Assembly (NCBI RefSeq): GCF_026151205.1
Contig: NC_087078.1
Coordinates: forward strand, 3,288,675-3,352,674
DNA length: 64,000 bases
Origin: Bolinopsis microptera
Lineage: Eukaryota > Ctenophora > Tentaculata > Lobata > Bolinopsidae
Reading direction: 5' to 3'
Shown one piece after another: positions 1 through 11,080 of the stretch. Positions within the stretch are counted from its first letter, which is position 1. Every line of letters starts with the position of its first letter. The translations under genes and the position numbers were made by a program. A model generated the notes under the pieces. That model was not told where the DNA came from, searched no databases, and saw only the letters and a list, made by a program, of their open reading frames with translations.

Positions 1-1328
1 TGTCAGTCTAAAAACTGCTAACTTATAATTCATACTCTCAGTCTCGTGTTCACGTTATGCTGGTTATCTTACATAATATAATGCATTATTATAAAAAGAG
101 CGTTTGAGCTCGTAAATTACTGAGATTTTTTAATTCTGGATGTTTGTATTTAATTTTTAACCGCGACCGTCCATCATCACATGTTCTTTCATTGCTCAAA
201 AAATTAATTCCATTGAACTGAAGTGATTTATTGCAGTTACAGCTTTTTATATTTGTCTGTTATAATCCTTTAGTTGTTTCACTTGGTTGATATTTTCCTC
301 CGTGTTACTTGCCCGGCACTTAATTGAACTGCAGCAAAATAGTTAAATAATAACTCAAATATTAAGTTTGTTAAATGAATAAATGAAATGAATAATTATT
401 ATTAAAATGAATAAATTAAGAATGGACTATTATATCATATTCATGGTTAATTGACATTACTTATACTACGCACTTAATTTGGGACATCTCATTGCATGAT
501 CTAAAATATCGGGTTGCTGCTGGTCATGGTATCTTTGGAATTGAAAGGAAATTAGTTTATGATCGGTGTTACTGCAGTAGTTAGTATAGTATTACTATTA
601 GTATGACTTGTTACTGTTAGTATGACTTGACCATTGTTAATGGTCTGGCCCGGCGCGCGCTACTTCGTAGCTCTTGCCATCGGGCCTATAATTATTGTAC
701 TATCATATTGATTTCAATGATGAATCAGTGGGGTTAAGATAGTCACATTTGTAACAAATAAAACCTGGAAACCGGCCTACCTGGATTACCAGACTTCTTC
801 TTTTCCTCAACAATCAACCTAACCAGGGAAACCAAGGAAGAGCTAGGAAGTAGGAAGTAGGAAGAGCTAGGAAGTAGGAAGCAAGTGTAAATACACCTTC
901 CAACATCTACTGTGACATGTTTTGTACTGTACTCCATACCGATTCATTTGCTATGCGGGATACCTCAAATCACCCCCATATGTCAGGGTCGGCTTAAAAT
1001 AAAATCAACAAGGGTAACATACGGGCAAGGGTAAAATTCAGATACGAGCGTCGGGCAAGGGGTAGTAAAGAACCGGTAACAATTAATTCAGTGAAATGTT
1101 CCACGAGAGTCAGGATAATTTGGAAATTGCTAATAGAGACTGATCCTGATCAGGAAGGTCAAGGATTGTAAATGTTATTGAAGATGTTGATTTGAAATCC
1201 GGACGTTGTGAAATAAAAATACAGGTTCTTTCCGCAGGATATTCGGGGCCCATGATGATCAGCTCGGGATTAATTTGGGAAAGTTCGAAGAGCATTGAAA
1301 AGAGCGAGTTGAAATTTTAAGCTTTCTG
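1..1328. repeat. 1,328-bp direct repeat, copy 1 (copy 2 at 9362)
   Basis: Matches 9362-10689 at a constant offset of 9361, with no difference at any place I compared. Copy 2 begins 58 bp after the MATE stop codon, so the window probably starts inside a larger duplicated unit and a second MATE copy may lie just to the left (inference). The match stops at 1328, where a foldback element begins. It contains a GC-rich hairpin near 650-690 (CCCGGCGCGCGCTAC...GTAGCTCTTGCC) related to the insertion at 1724. No coding frame worth calling. Confidence 0.9.
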
Positions 1329-2666
1329 AACTTTTGAGGAGGTCCCGGAGCCCAACCGCCGAACGGTGCCCGCGGGGCAGCCACGCCCATATTTGGTCCA
1401 AATTAGGCCCAATTTAGCCAAATAACCTGAACATGCCCAAAATCTTGATTTTAGGTGCTCTACTTGTAGCTAGTGGTCCCCTGAAATCGTATATGAATTT
1501 TCATCAAGATTGGACAAAACATGACTGAGTTATGAGCAAAAAACCATATGACCATATTTGGGCATACGAACCAAATTTGATCGAATTTGGCCCATAAATT
1601 GGTTAAATATCAATGTTTTTGAATGAAACCAACTTTATATGAAAGGTAAGCCTATACTACAAATTATCTATGATTATCAGCTCAGTATCTACCTAACTGT
1701 GGATTCTGTGTTCAAATAATCTCTTGACCATTGTTAATGATCTGGCCCGGCGCGCGCTACTTCGTAGCTCGTGCCGTCGGGTAACATTTCGAGAAGAAAG
1801 CGGCGCGCGCTACTTCGAAGAAATTTAGACGAGTAACATCCGTCAAATAATCTCAAAAAAAGAACAAAATTGCCCATATCTCAGTTCGCGATATTTGCAA
1901 AACTGATTTCGCGTCGCTCAAAACAATAGAACTCAATAGGGTTTCAATATTTTTACACGAAATTTTCAGAATCAACGTAGAATCGCATTTCAACCTTAAG
2001 TTATGTATTGGGATTTTGAGTTAGGCCTTTAAACAAATTTGGCGGCCAAATTCCAATATTTGCAATGCGAAATTCAGAATTTGGCCGCCAAATTTTTTTA
2101 AAGGCCTAACTCAAAATTCCAATACAAAACTTAAGGTCGAAATGCGATTCTACGTTGATTCTGAAAATTTCATGTAAAAATATTGAAACCCTATTGAGTT
2201 CTATTGTTTTGAGCGAAATCAGTTTTGCAAATATCGCGAACTGAGATATGGGCAATTTTGTTCATTTTTTGCGATTATTTGAACACAGAATCCACAGTTA
2301 GGTAGATACTGAGCTGATAATCATAGATAATGTGTAGTATAGGCTTACCTTTCATATAAAGTTGGTTTCATTAAAAAACATTGATATTTAACCAATTTAT
2401 GGGCCAAATTCGATCAAATTTGGTGCGTATGCCCAAATATGGTCATATGGTTTTTTGCTCATAACTCAGTCATTTTTTGTCCAATCTTGATGAAAATTCA
2501 TATACGAGTTCAAGGGACCACTAGCTACAAGTAGAGCACCTAAAATCAAGATTTTGGGCATGTTCAGGGTATTTGGCTAAATTGGGCCTAATTTGGACCA
2601 AATATGGGCGTGGCTGCCCCGCGGGCACCGTTTGGCGGTTGGGGTCCGGGACCCCCTCAAAAGTTC
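1328..2666. mobile_element. Foldback palindrome, arms about 590 bp
   Basis: The left end GAACTTTTGAGGAGGTCCC is the inverse complement of the right end ending at 2666, and the match continues inward to TTTGGCGGCCAAATT / AATTTGGCCGCCAAA around 2039-2091, leaving a spacer of about 25 bp. The left arm carries a 119-bp insertion plus a 12-bp target duplication (1724-1854). Without it the arms have equal length. No open frame of note, so this is a non-autonomous foldback-type element. Its left end coincides with the end of the 1,328-bp repeat. Confidence 0.85.
1724..1842. mobile_element. 119-bp GC-hairpin insertion with 12-bp target duplication
   Basis: TCAAATAATCTC occurs at 1712-1723 and 1843-1854. 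The other palindrome arm (about 2273-2285) shows the site without the insert. The insert holds a strong hairpin (GCGCGCGCTAC-TTC-GTAGCTCGTGC) and a second copy of CGGCGCGCGCTACTTCG. Its first part recurs at 627-690 and 9988-10051. There is no poly-A tail. The mechanism is unknown: it could be a SINE-like or a hairpin-type element. Confidence 0.75.
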
Positions 2667-2766
2667 GGTCACTGGTCCTAGTTTGTTGGTCAACTGCTAT
2701 CTCGAAACCAAGTTTCACAAAAAAAATCAGGGTGAACCCCCCCGGCCCCCCCCCCACCCCCCCCCC

Positions 2767-3076
2767 TTAAGGTGAGGATTGCCTCGATCTTTCGGTTTTA
2801 GCTTAACTCCCTAGGCCCTAGGTCATGAGTAGAACCGAAGGTATATAAGTTGCTTGTTGCTCATATTAACTATAAAACATCAATTTTAATAAGAAGGTTG
2901 ATTTCTCGGTTATTTTTAAGCTTCCGTTCAGAAAATAATTCGGGACTTTCAAAGGGGGGTAACAAGAAGGAGTTACGAGTGGTATGTAAGCGTTCTATAA
3001 TACATAATTTGCATCACATCTTCAACCTGCTGAATAGAGGCGCCACCTAAAACGTAAACCAACAATTATCACCTCC
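2767..3076 (+). repeat. Dispersed repeat R1, copy 1
   Basis: Diverged inverted match to 21844-22301: shared blocks include CTTAACTCCCTAGG, CATGAGTAGAACCGAAGG, TATAGTTAA-type sequence and GAGGCGCCACCTAAAACGTA. It is preceded by a C-rich homopolymer stretch (2735-2766). Confidence 0.75.
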
Positions 3077-3092
3077 CCGGCAGTATCGACAT

Positions 3093-3329
3093 CTATAAAG
3101 CGAGACGATATAAATTTATCTGTGCCATTTTACTGACAGCACGGCATCAACTTTTACGCAAATTTCCGCAAAAACCGTAAAATATATACAACTGAAACCT
3201 TTTTTGACTGGGTCAAATGCTTTAATGGCCTCCAAATCAGCATGAAAAAATAAAAAATTGGCCAAGAAATAGGAGTTTTAGAGACCAAAATTTGGTACCC
3301 CAAGTGGTGTCAAAATACGGGTTCCTGCT
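3093..3329 (+). repeat. Dispersed repeat R2, copy 1
   Basis: Inverted, diverged match to 11948-12255. Shared blocks include CTATAAAGCGAGACGATAT, CCATTTTACTGACA, GGGTCAAATGCTTTAATGGCC, CAAATCAGCATGAAAAAATA and ATACGGGTTCCTGCT. In this copy it follows R1 directly. Confidence 0.75.
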
Positions 3330-3668
3330 ATTTTATAATAAAGATAAGAGATGCTTTTACTAAAAGGTTTCAATTTGCAAAATAATTTAATTGCGGATAT
3401 AAGGATTAAGGGTCACAGGTTTCAGTTCAAGTTTCAGTTTACTGTATTTTTTCAGTTCTTTAGCTTTCACTTATCTCTGATGGATGGTTTTTATTCCTCC
3501 CAACCTTTGAAAGTGTCGCTGAACGTAACGATACAATTACAATTTCGTCACATAAGTTAAATTATTTTTTTGAAATTCATTTCATTTCGATCAAGAATTC
3601 AGATAATCATGATATAAATACTCAAAATCTTAAATCAACCTCGCAATCCTTTTTTTCGTTTAATATAA
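3330..3668. other. AT-rich spacer, nothing recognised
   Basis: Short open frames only, and no domain, splice pattern or repeat match was seen. Confidence 0.5.
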
Positions 3669-3995
3669 TTTGACCAAAACCCATAATCATGGGTAGAGTG
3701 TACCGCTGCCAGTGTCTCTCTTTTCCAAACAAAAGGAAATGATATTAATTTGAGGAACCGTCCGCTAATGCAAATTGATACCGAGAATGAAATCGGTCGC
3801 TCGCTTTTCCCATTCATTCACGGCTTACGAATTGTAATAAAGCTTATTAAATGGGAAAAGCGAGCGACCGATTTCATTCTCGGTATCAATTTGCATTAGC
3901 GGACGGTTCCTCAAATTAATATCATTTCCTTTTGTTTGGAAAAGAGAGACACTGGCAGCGGTACACTCTACCCATGATTATGGGTTTTGGTCAAA
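3669..3995. mobile_element. Palindromic MITE, 146-bp inverted arms
   Basis: The left arm TTTGACCAAAACCCATAATC... (3669-3814) is the inverse complement of 3850-3995, with a 35-bp spacer. The same structure recurs in the tandem copy at 5011-5337. Short open frames in the arms are shadows of the hairpin. Confidence 0.85.
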
Positions 3996-5010
3996 TATCA
4001 TCTCTTTTTGATTATAATGTCAGGATAATTTACACAATCGAAACTTCATTAACAAGGAGGTAATTCCGACGATTTCGAAATTCTGCCTTTGAAAACGTTT
4101 CCTTGTGTTTAGTTAGGTATATCTGTCGATAACCGACTGAATATGGCACTTTTTACTCATTCAAGTTGGCATTAAATTCATATATAATGCCATTTAAATA
4201 TCGTGGAAAGCAGAATATATTCGAAATCACGAATGAGCAAAATTCTCACCTTTCGCACGTGCAAACTTTGAGCGGACGTTGCGTGCGCATACAATATTGA
4301 ATCACCGTAAATTTTTGCATAGTGGTATTTAATATATAGTTTGATAAGCATGCAAAGTTTCAGAAGATTTCAAAAAGAACTTGGATCACAACGGGACTCC
4401 AAAGTTGATAAAAATCGTGAAAATCAAAATTTTTAGTGATTTTAGCTATTTTAAATAAATTTGGGCGTGTCCCCACGTGTGCAACTTTTCGATTTTTAAC
4501 TTTAAAACTAGCCTATAACACAATTTACACCTTTAAGAAGCAAAATTGAGCTCCACAACCCAAGGGATGACCCAACACCAGAGAATACTAATTCACAACT
4601 TTTGTGTTTTTATAAAATTATTCTTCAAAAAAGCACTAACTTCAATAGCAAATATCTTTATGAAGAAGCAAGGTAGGAAACTATTCCGGTAGATTTTCGG
4701 AATGCTTGAACAATTATCTAAGGTGAAAATGTCCTCAGATTTTGAATAAAATTACTCCTTAATAGCGTAAAATCGATTTGAAAAGTTGTTACTTTGTCAA
4801 AAATCAAGTTTTTAAAACACTTAATTTGATGACGTCATCAAGTGATGATGATGACGTTAAATTATTTTCAATACAATGTAAACTAAAGCTTAAACGATTA
4901 TCTTTATAACCTGTGGTTCGAGATGACTGTATCGTTTATACTTTCGAATCTACGGACACTTAAATGTAGGCTACAATTGACTGCAAAAAGCGTCTATATT
5001 ATATAATATA
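3669..5010. repeat. 1,342-bp tandem duplication, unit A
   Basis: Repeated head to tail at 5011-6352 with only scattered single-base differences (for example AAGAAGCAAGG against AAGGAGCAAGG). It begins with a palindromic MITE and ends with CGTCTATATTATATAATATA. No gene is visible. Confidence 0.9.
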
Positions 5011-6352
5011 TTTGACCAAAACCCATAATCATGGGTAGAGTGTACCGCTGCCAGTGTCTCTCTTTTCCAAACAAAAGGAAATGATATTAATTTGAGGAAC
5101 CGTCCGCTAATGCAAATTGATACCGAGAATGAAATCGGTCGCTCGCTTTTCCCATTCATTCACGGCTTACGAATTGTAATAAAGCTTATTAAATGGGAAA
5201 AGCGAGCGACCGATTTCATTCTCGGTATCAATTTGCATTAGCGGACGGTTCCTCAAATTAATATCATTTCCTTTTGTTTGGAAAAGAGAGACACTGGCAG
5301 CGGTACACTCTACCCATGATTATGGGTTTTGGTCAAATATCATCTCTTTTTGATTATAATGTCAGGATAATTTACACAATCGAAACTTCATTAACAAGGA
5401 GGTAATTCCGACGATTTCGAAATTCTGCCTTTGAAAACGTTTCCTTGTGTTTAGTTAGGTATATCTGTCGATAACCGACTGAATATGGCACTTTTTACTC
5501 ATTCAAGTTGGCATTAAATTCATATATAATGCCATTTAAATATCGTGGAAAGCAGAATATATTCGAAATCACGAATGAGCAAAATTCTCACCTTTCGCAC
5601 GTGCAAACTTTGAGCGGACGTTGCGTGCGCATACAATATTGAATCACCGTAAATTTTTGCATAGTGGTATTTAATATATAGTTTGATAAGCATGCAAAGT
5701 TTCAGAAGATTTCAAAAAGAACTTGGATCACAACGGGACTCCAAAGTTGATAAAAATCGTGAAAATCAAAATTTTTAGTGATTTTAGCTATTTTAAATAA
5801 ATTTGGGCGTGTCCCCACGTGTGCAACTTTTCGATTTTTAACTTTAAAACTAGCCTATAACACAATTTACACCTTTAAGAAGCAAAATTGAGCTCCACAA
5901 CCCAAGGGATGACCCAACACCAGAGAATACTAATTCACAACTTTTGTGTTTTTATAAAATTATTCTTCAAAAAAGCACTAACTTCAATAGCAAATATCTT
6001 TATGAAGGAGCAAGGTAGGAAACTATTCCGGTAGATTTTCGGAATGCTTGAACAATTATCTAAGATGAAAATGTCCTCAGATTTTGAATAAAATTACTCC
6101 TTAATAGCGTAAAATCGATTTGAAAAGTTGTTACTTTGTCAAAAATCAAGTTTTTAAAACACTTAATTTGATGACGTCATCAAGTGATGATGATGACGTT
6201 AAATTATTTTTCAATACAATGTAAACTAAAGCTTAAACGATTATCTTTAAAACCTGTGGTTCGAGATGACTGTATCGTTTATACTTTCGAATCTACGGAC
6301 ACTTAAATGTAGGCTACAATTGACTGCAAAAAGCGTCTATATTATATAATAT
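5011..6352. repeat. 1,342-bp tandem duplication, unit B
   Basis: Second copy of 3669-5010, including the MITE (arms 5011-5156 and 5192-5337). At its right end the AT-rich junction extends as an (AT)n run before the next tandem pair. Confidence 0.9.
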
Positions 6353-6782
6353 ATATATATCTTCACGACAATCTGTTGTAAAACAGGGGTTCCAGAAAAC
6401 CCACTTCACGATACTCCTGAAACATGAGATTTTTTTTACAGTCGATTTGGACAAGGTCTAGACGCCCTGCAAAGTTTCAGATCTCTAACTCAATTTTAAC
6501 ATGGTTTTTAAGGCACCTGAATATGGCGATTTTGGGTTTTTTACCTAATTTCGTATAACATGCTGGCGCGTATTTTGCGCAAATTTCTTAAAAACCTCCA
6601 TATAACTATTTCTTATTCCTGTCATCTTTAACATTGAATTAGAATGTTTTGAACTTAAATGTACCTGCTGATCTACTTTCGATGAGTCTTAATGCCTGGA
6701 AATCAATAAAGGGGATATAATAGTATAGGGGGTAAATAGTATTGTGAATATAAGGGCGACGGTAATGCTTGCCAGCATTGTG
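6353..6782. repeat. 430-bp tandem duplication, unit 1
   Basis: CTTCACGACAATCTGTTG at 6361 recurs at 6791, and the whole 430 bp is repeated with almost no change. No coding potential seen. Confidence 0.9.
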
Positions 6783-7212
6783 ATATATATCTTCACGACA
6801 ATCTGTTGTAAAACAGGGGTTCCAGAAAACCCACTTCACGATACTCCTGAAACATGAATTTTTTTTACAGTCGATTTGGACAAGGTCTAGACGCCCTGCA
6901 AAGTTTCAGATCTCTAACTCAATTTTAACATGGTTTTTAAGGCACCTGAATATGGCGATTTTGGGTTTTTTACCTAATTTCGTATAACATGCTGGCGCGT
7001 ATTTTGCGCAAATTTCTTAAAAACCTCCATATAACTATTTCTTATTCCTGTCATCTTTAACATTGAATTAGAATGTTTTGAACTTAAATGTACCTGCTGA
7101 TCTACTTTCGATGAGTCTTAATGCCTGGAAATCAATAAAGGGGATATAATAGTATAGGGGGTAAATAGTATTGTGAATATAAGGGCGACGGTAATGCTTG
7201 CCAGCATTGTGA
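6783..7212. repeat. 430-bp tandem duplication, unit 2
   Basis: Second copy of 6353-6782, ending at TTGCCAGCATTGTGA before unique sequence. Confidence 0.9.
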
Positions 7213-7746
7213 TTATGAACGGTAAAATAAAGCTAATTAGAAAGCCTTCAATCCGTATTGACCAATGCTTCTTAAAATCCATCTAAATGTAAGCTATTTA
7301 AGATGTGCTCTTGGATAGTTGGCGATTAACTAATGATCGAATCTGACGTTAGTTTATTTATAAGTTTTGTTAACATACCTTATACATTGTCATTGTTTTA
7401 TTGTGCGTAACGGTAAATCGTTATTTACTTCTTCTAGCTGCTAACTGTTTTAAATGACGTTCAGCAAGATAATTTAGAATAAATAAATTAAATTTTTTTA
7501 ACTGAACCGCTATTTATTATAGCTCAGGACCAAACCCAGATGGTGTCCTACATCATCAAATCTCAGTTTTCGAACTCATCAAACCTGCAATTGATTCGAA
7601 ACTTAATATTACCTTTAATGCTTACACTCGTCATGTAGTTGTTTCATTAGCATTAGTGCTGTTGTTTTCACTAAGTATGCTAACACAGTAAGATAGTACT
7701 GATATGCTATTTCCTAGATTCCAGCAATTTCTTCTCTTCGTTCACC
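7213..7746. other. Upstream region of the MATE gene
   Basis: Unique AT-rich sequence between the tandem repeats and the start codon. It probably holds the promoter and 5' UTR, but I could not single out a TATA box or splice acceptor with confidence. Confidence 0.4.
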
Positions 7747-9303
7747 ATGACATCTCTCTTCTCCAAAGAATGTGAATTCATCCGCCTGTCCATCTCTTTC
7801 ATATTTATTGATTGCACAGAAATTCTGATGGCGTTCATAACCCTTATGTTCGCAGGACACATTAGTCCGGCTCATCTAGCTGGAGTGGGACTCACTAACA
7901 CCCTTTTTAACCTGATCGTCGTCCCAGTGTCCGCTGGATACGCCTCCGTATTCGACACTTATGGTCCTCAAGTCTACGGTTTTAAGGGTGAGCTTGGGAC
8001 GGTCTTCTTGAAATGTCTTCTCCAGGGCTGGCTCTTGCTGTTTTTAGTTCTAGGACCGTACCTGAATATTGTTTACATCATAGACCTTCTGCCGTACTCC
8101 GGATTGAATTCTTCAATCACAGTGGTTAACGAGATGGCCATTTTGGGCCAGGGCGACTTCCGGGATATCGCGGTGAATTATCTTAGGATCACTTTCATCG
8201 TAGAGTTTCTGGACTACACCTTTACCATGATCTCCAAGTATTTCGCTATTCAGGAGCAGACCAAGTTTGTCTATCTTGTTTCCATTGTGATGATCGTATC
8301 ACATTGTCTTGCTAACTATGTTTTGGTTGTCGTGCTGAAGCTTGGGTTGAATGGACTTGGTGTAGCAGCTATAGTCAGTAGAATACTGCCCCTGACTGTG
8401 TCCTTGACGATCTGCTGTGTCATGATAAAACAAGACCAGTTTGCTTGGAATGGGTTCAGCGCCCGCGCACTTTTAGGCTGGAAGCCCATGATGAAGCTTG
8501 GTATATCAGGTGCTCTGAATGTGTTTGCTGAAATGGTTTTATTCGAGATCTCAACATTCTGCAGCCAGTTTGACGGAGCAGTGGCTTTCTCCGTGGTAAT
8601 TATCGCACACCAGCTGGTATCCATCTGGTGGTCAATAGCTCTGGGGATGTCGGAAGCCGCTGCCACACTCATCGGAACAGCTATGGGTGAGGGAGATGCT
8701 GAGAAAACAAAGCTGTGCATGAAGTTGACAGTGGTGAACTCTGTGTTAGTGTCGAGTGTACTTGCTGTGGTATCGTATTGTTTAATGAGCTACGAGATAA
8801 CGTTATTCTCGTCTGATAACGATGTGAAGAGTGTGTTCATGACCACTTTCTGGATAATCTGCCTCGGTATTCCTGTTGATCATATCCAGACGTCTCTCAA
8901 CCAGGGAATACTTGTCTCGTTTGGGGCACAGAATTTCACCTGTTTTACAATGAGTATTGCCTGCTACGGTATAGGTCTGCCAATTGTTTTAGGCACTATA
9001 TTCTTTACTGACATGAAAGTTGCCGGAGTCTTCATCGGATTGGTCGCAGCAGCTTTGGTAATGCTGGTATGTGCTGTTCTGAAGATACGCACAGTGAATA
9101 TTGAGAATGAGATAGAGAAATCTAGAAAGAGAGTGGGTGTTGATCCTGAAGATGAAGATCCTCTCCTCGGGGAAGATTTTCTCCTTGATCGAAGCGAGGT
9201 TGAAAATAAAAAGGAAATGACTCGTGTTATTTTAGCATTTGTGTACGGTGGTTTAGCTTTTTTTTCACTTGGTGCTTTGTCCATGATTAGAAATTCTAAA
9301 TAA
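7747..9303 (+). CDS. MATE-family multidrug/organic cation transporter (SLC47-like), single exon
   Basis: A 518-residue membrane protein with the pattern of MATE exporters. It would use H+ or Na+ gradients to expel organic cations across the plasma membrane (family knowledge). The first half has hydrophobic helices and the conserved stretch LAGVGLTNTLF...SAGYASVFDTYGPQVYG (residues about 44-78). The second half starts near residue 250 with two glutamates (E262, E267) in the position of the substrate-linked acidic residues of animal MATEs, followed by GMSEAAATLIGTAMGEGDA (300-318), the counterpart of the usual G-V-GNALGAGD motif. An acidic cytoplasmic segment (about 465-490) precedes a final helix (about 495-515), as in vertebrate SLC47 proteins. 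The frame is uninterrupted and ATG follows TTCACC. The coding DNA is less AT-rich than its flanks. It lies between two copies of a 1.33-kb direct repeat, which suggests a recent segmental duplication. Confidence 0.92.
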   Translation: MTSLFSKECEFIRLSISFIFIDCTEILMAFITLMFAGHISPAHLAGVGLTNTLFNLIVVPVSAGYASVFDTYGPQVYGFKGELGTVFLKCLLQGWLLLFLVLGPYLNIVYIIDLLPYSGLNSSITVVNEMAILGQGDFRDIAVNYLRITFIVEFLDYTFTMISKYFAIQEQTKFVYLVSIVMIVSHCLANYVLVVVLKLGLNGLGVAAIVSRILPLTVSLTICCVMIKQDQFAWNGFSARALLGWKPMMKLGISGALNVFAEMVLFEISTFCSQFDGAVAFSVVIIAHQLVSIWWSIALGMSEAAATLIGTAMGEGDAEKTKLCMKLTVVNSVLVSSVLAVVSYCLMSYEITLFSSDNDVKSVFMTTFWIICLGIPVDHIQTSLNQGILVSFGAQNFTCFTMSIACYGIGLPIVLGTIFFTDMKVAGVFIGLVAAALVMLVCAVLKIRTVNIENEIEKSRKRVGVDPEDEDPLLGEDFLLDRSEVENKKEMTRVILAFVYGGLAFFSLGALSMIRNSK

Positions 9304-9361
9304 GCCTCCCCGCTTTTAGCTTTTCAGTCTGGTCCCGGCGACAAGTTACCACATCAAAAAG

Positions 9362-10689
9362 TGTCAGTCTAAAAACTGCTAACTTATAATTCATACTCTC
9401 AGTCTCGTGTTCACGTTATGCTGGTTATCTTACATAATATAATGCATTATTATAAAAAGAGCGTTTGAGCTCGTAAATTACTGAGATTTTTTAATTCTGG
9501 ATGTTTGTATTTAATTTTTAACCGCGACCGTCCATCATCACATGTTCTTTCATTGCTCAAAAAATTAATTCCATTGAACTGAAGTGATTTATTGCAGTTA
9601 CAGCTTTTTATATTTGTCTGTTATAATCCTTTAGTTGTTTCACTTGGTTGATATTTTCCTCCGTGTTACTTGCCCGGCACTTAATTGAACTGCAGCAAAA
9701 TAGTTAAATAATAACTCAAATATTAAGTTTGTTAAATGAATAAATGAAATGAATAATTATTATTAAAATGAATAAATTAAGAATGGACTATTATATCATA
9801 TTCATGGTTAATTGACATTACTTATACTACGCACTTAATTTGGGACATCTCATTGCATGATCTAAAATATCGGGTTGCTGCTGGTCATGGTATCTTTGGA
9901 ATTGAAAGGAAATTAGTTTATGATCGGTGTTACTGCAGTAGTTAGTATAGTATTACTATTAGTATGACTTGTTACTGTTAGTATGACTTGACCATTGTTA
10001 ATGGTCTGGCCCGGCGCGCGCTACTTCGTAGCTCTTGCCATCGGGCCTATAATTATTGTACTATCATATTGATTTCAATGATGAATCAGTGGGGTTAAGA
10101 TAGTCACATTTGTAACAAATAAAACCTGGAAACCGGCCTACCTGGATTACCAGACTTCTTCTTTTCCTCAACAATCAACCTAACCAGGGAAACCAAGGAA
10201 GAGCTAGGAAGTAGGAAGTAGGAAGAGCTAGGAAGTAGGAAGCAAGTGTAAATACACCTTCCAACATCTACTGTGACATGTTTTGTACTGTACTCCATAC
10301 CGATTCATTTGCTATGCGGGATACCTCAAATCACCCCCATATGTCAGGGTCGGCTTAAAATAAAATCAACAAGGGTAACATACGGGCAAGGGTAAAATTC
10401 AGATACGAGCGTCGGGCAAGGGGTAGTAAAGAACCGGTAACAATTAATTCAGTGAAATGTTCCACGAGAGTCAGGATAATTTGGAAATTGCTAATAGAGA
10501 CTGATCCTGATCAGGAAGGTCAAGGATTGTAAATGTTATTGAAGATGTTGATTTGAAATCCGGACGTTGTGAAATAAAAATACAGGTTCTTTCCGCAGGA
10601 TATTCGGGGCCCATGATGATCAGCTCGGGATTAATTTGGGAAAGTTCGAAGAGCATTGAAAAGAGCGAGTTGAAATTTTAAGCTTTCTG
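9362..10689. repeat. 1,328-bp direct repeat, copy 2
   Basis: Second copy of window positions 1-1328, starting just after the MATE gene. To the right it runs into different sequence (GTATTTTTTTGCC) where copy 1 meets the foldback element. Confidence 0.9.
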
Positions 10690-11080
10690 GTATTTTTTTG
10701 CCTTCTTTGAGCTGTCAAAGAGCCATGATGCCAAGTAGACGTTTTCGTGATAAACTGTAAAACCTCTCTATACCGGGCCTCTCATGTAATGGGAAAAACG
10801 AGAAGTGTACGGTATAGGTAGAACGTTTCAAATGCCTCATTAAGGGCCATAATATACTATACACGTATTTTGTCGTATTGTGATTGAATACAGCTCGATA
10901 TGTTCTTACATCACCCACCAAATGCGATATGAAAAACTCGGTTTGATTGTTGAGGAAAAAAGAGGTCTGGTAATCCAGGTAGGCCGGTTTAGATTAGCAC
11001 AATTTACGGTACAGAGAGGTTTTATTTATTACAAATGTGATTATCTTAACCCCACTGATTCATCATTTTAATCATTAAAA
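10690..11080. repeat. Diverged inverted copy of part of the 1.33-kb repeat; possible pogo-like MITE end
   Basis: 10938-11070 (GATTGTTGAGGAAAA...CCCACTGATTCATCAT) is the diverged inverse complement of about 10078-10185. Within it ACGGTACAGAGAGGTTTTAT faces CTGTAAAACCTCTCTATACC at about 10755, an inverted pair resembling Tc1/pogo-type termini (ACCTCTxTATA). No transposase is present. Confidence 0.5.

Noticed and set aside
3635-5159. Two identical ~60-codon minus frames
   Set aside because: They lie in the arm of a palindromic MITE that is duplicated, and there is no sign of selection for coding.
1-10689. The 1,328-bp direct repeats as LTRs of a giant element carrying the MATE gene
   Set aside because: No TG...CA ends, primer site or polypurine tract, and copy 1 coincides with the window edge. 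A segmental duplication explains it better.
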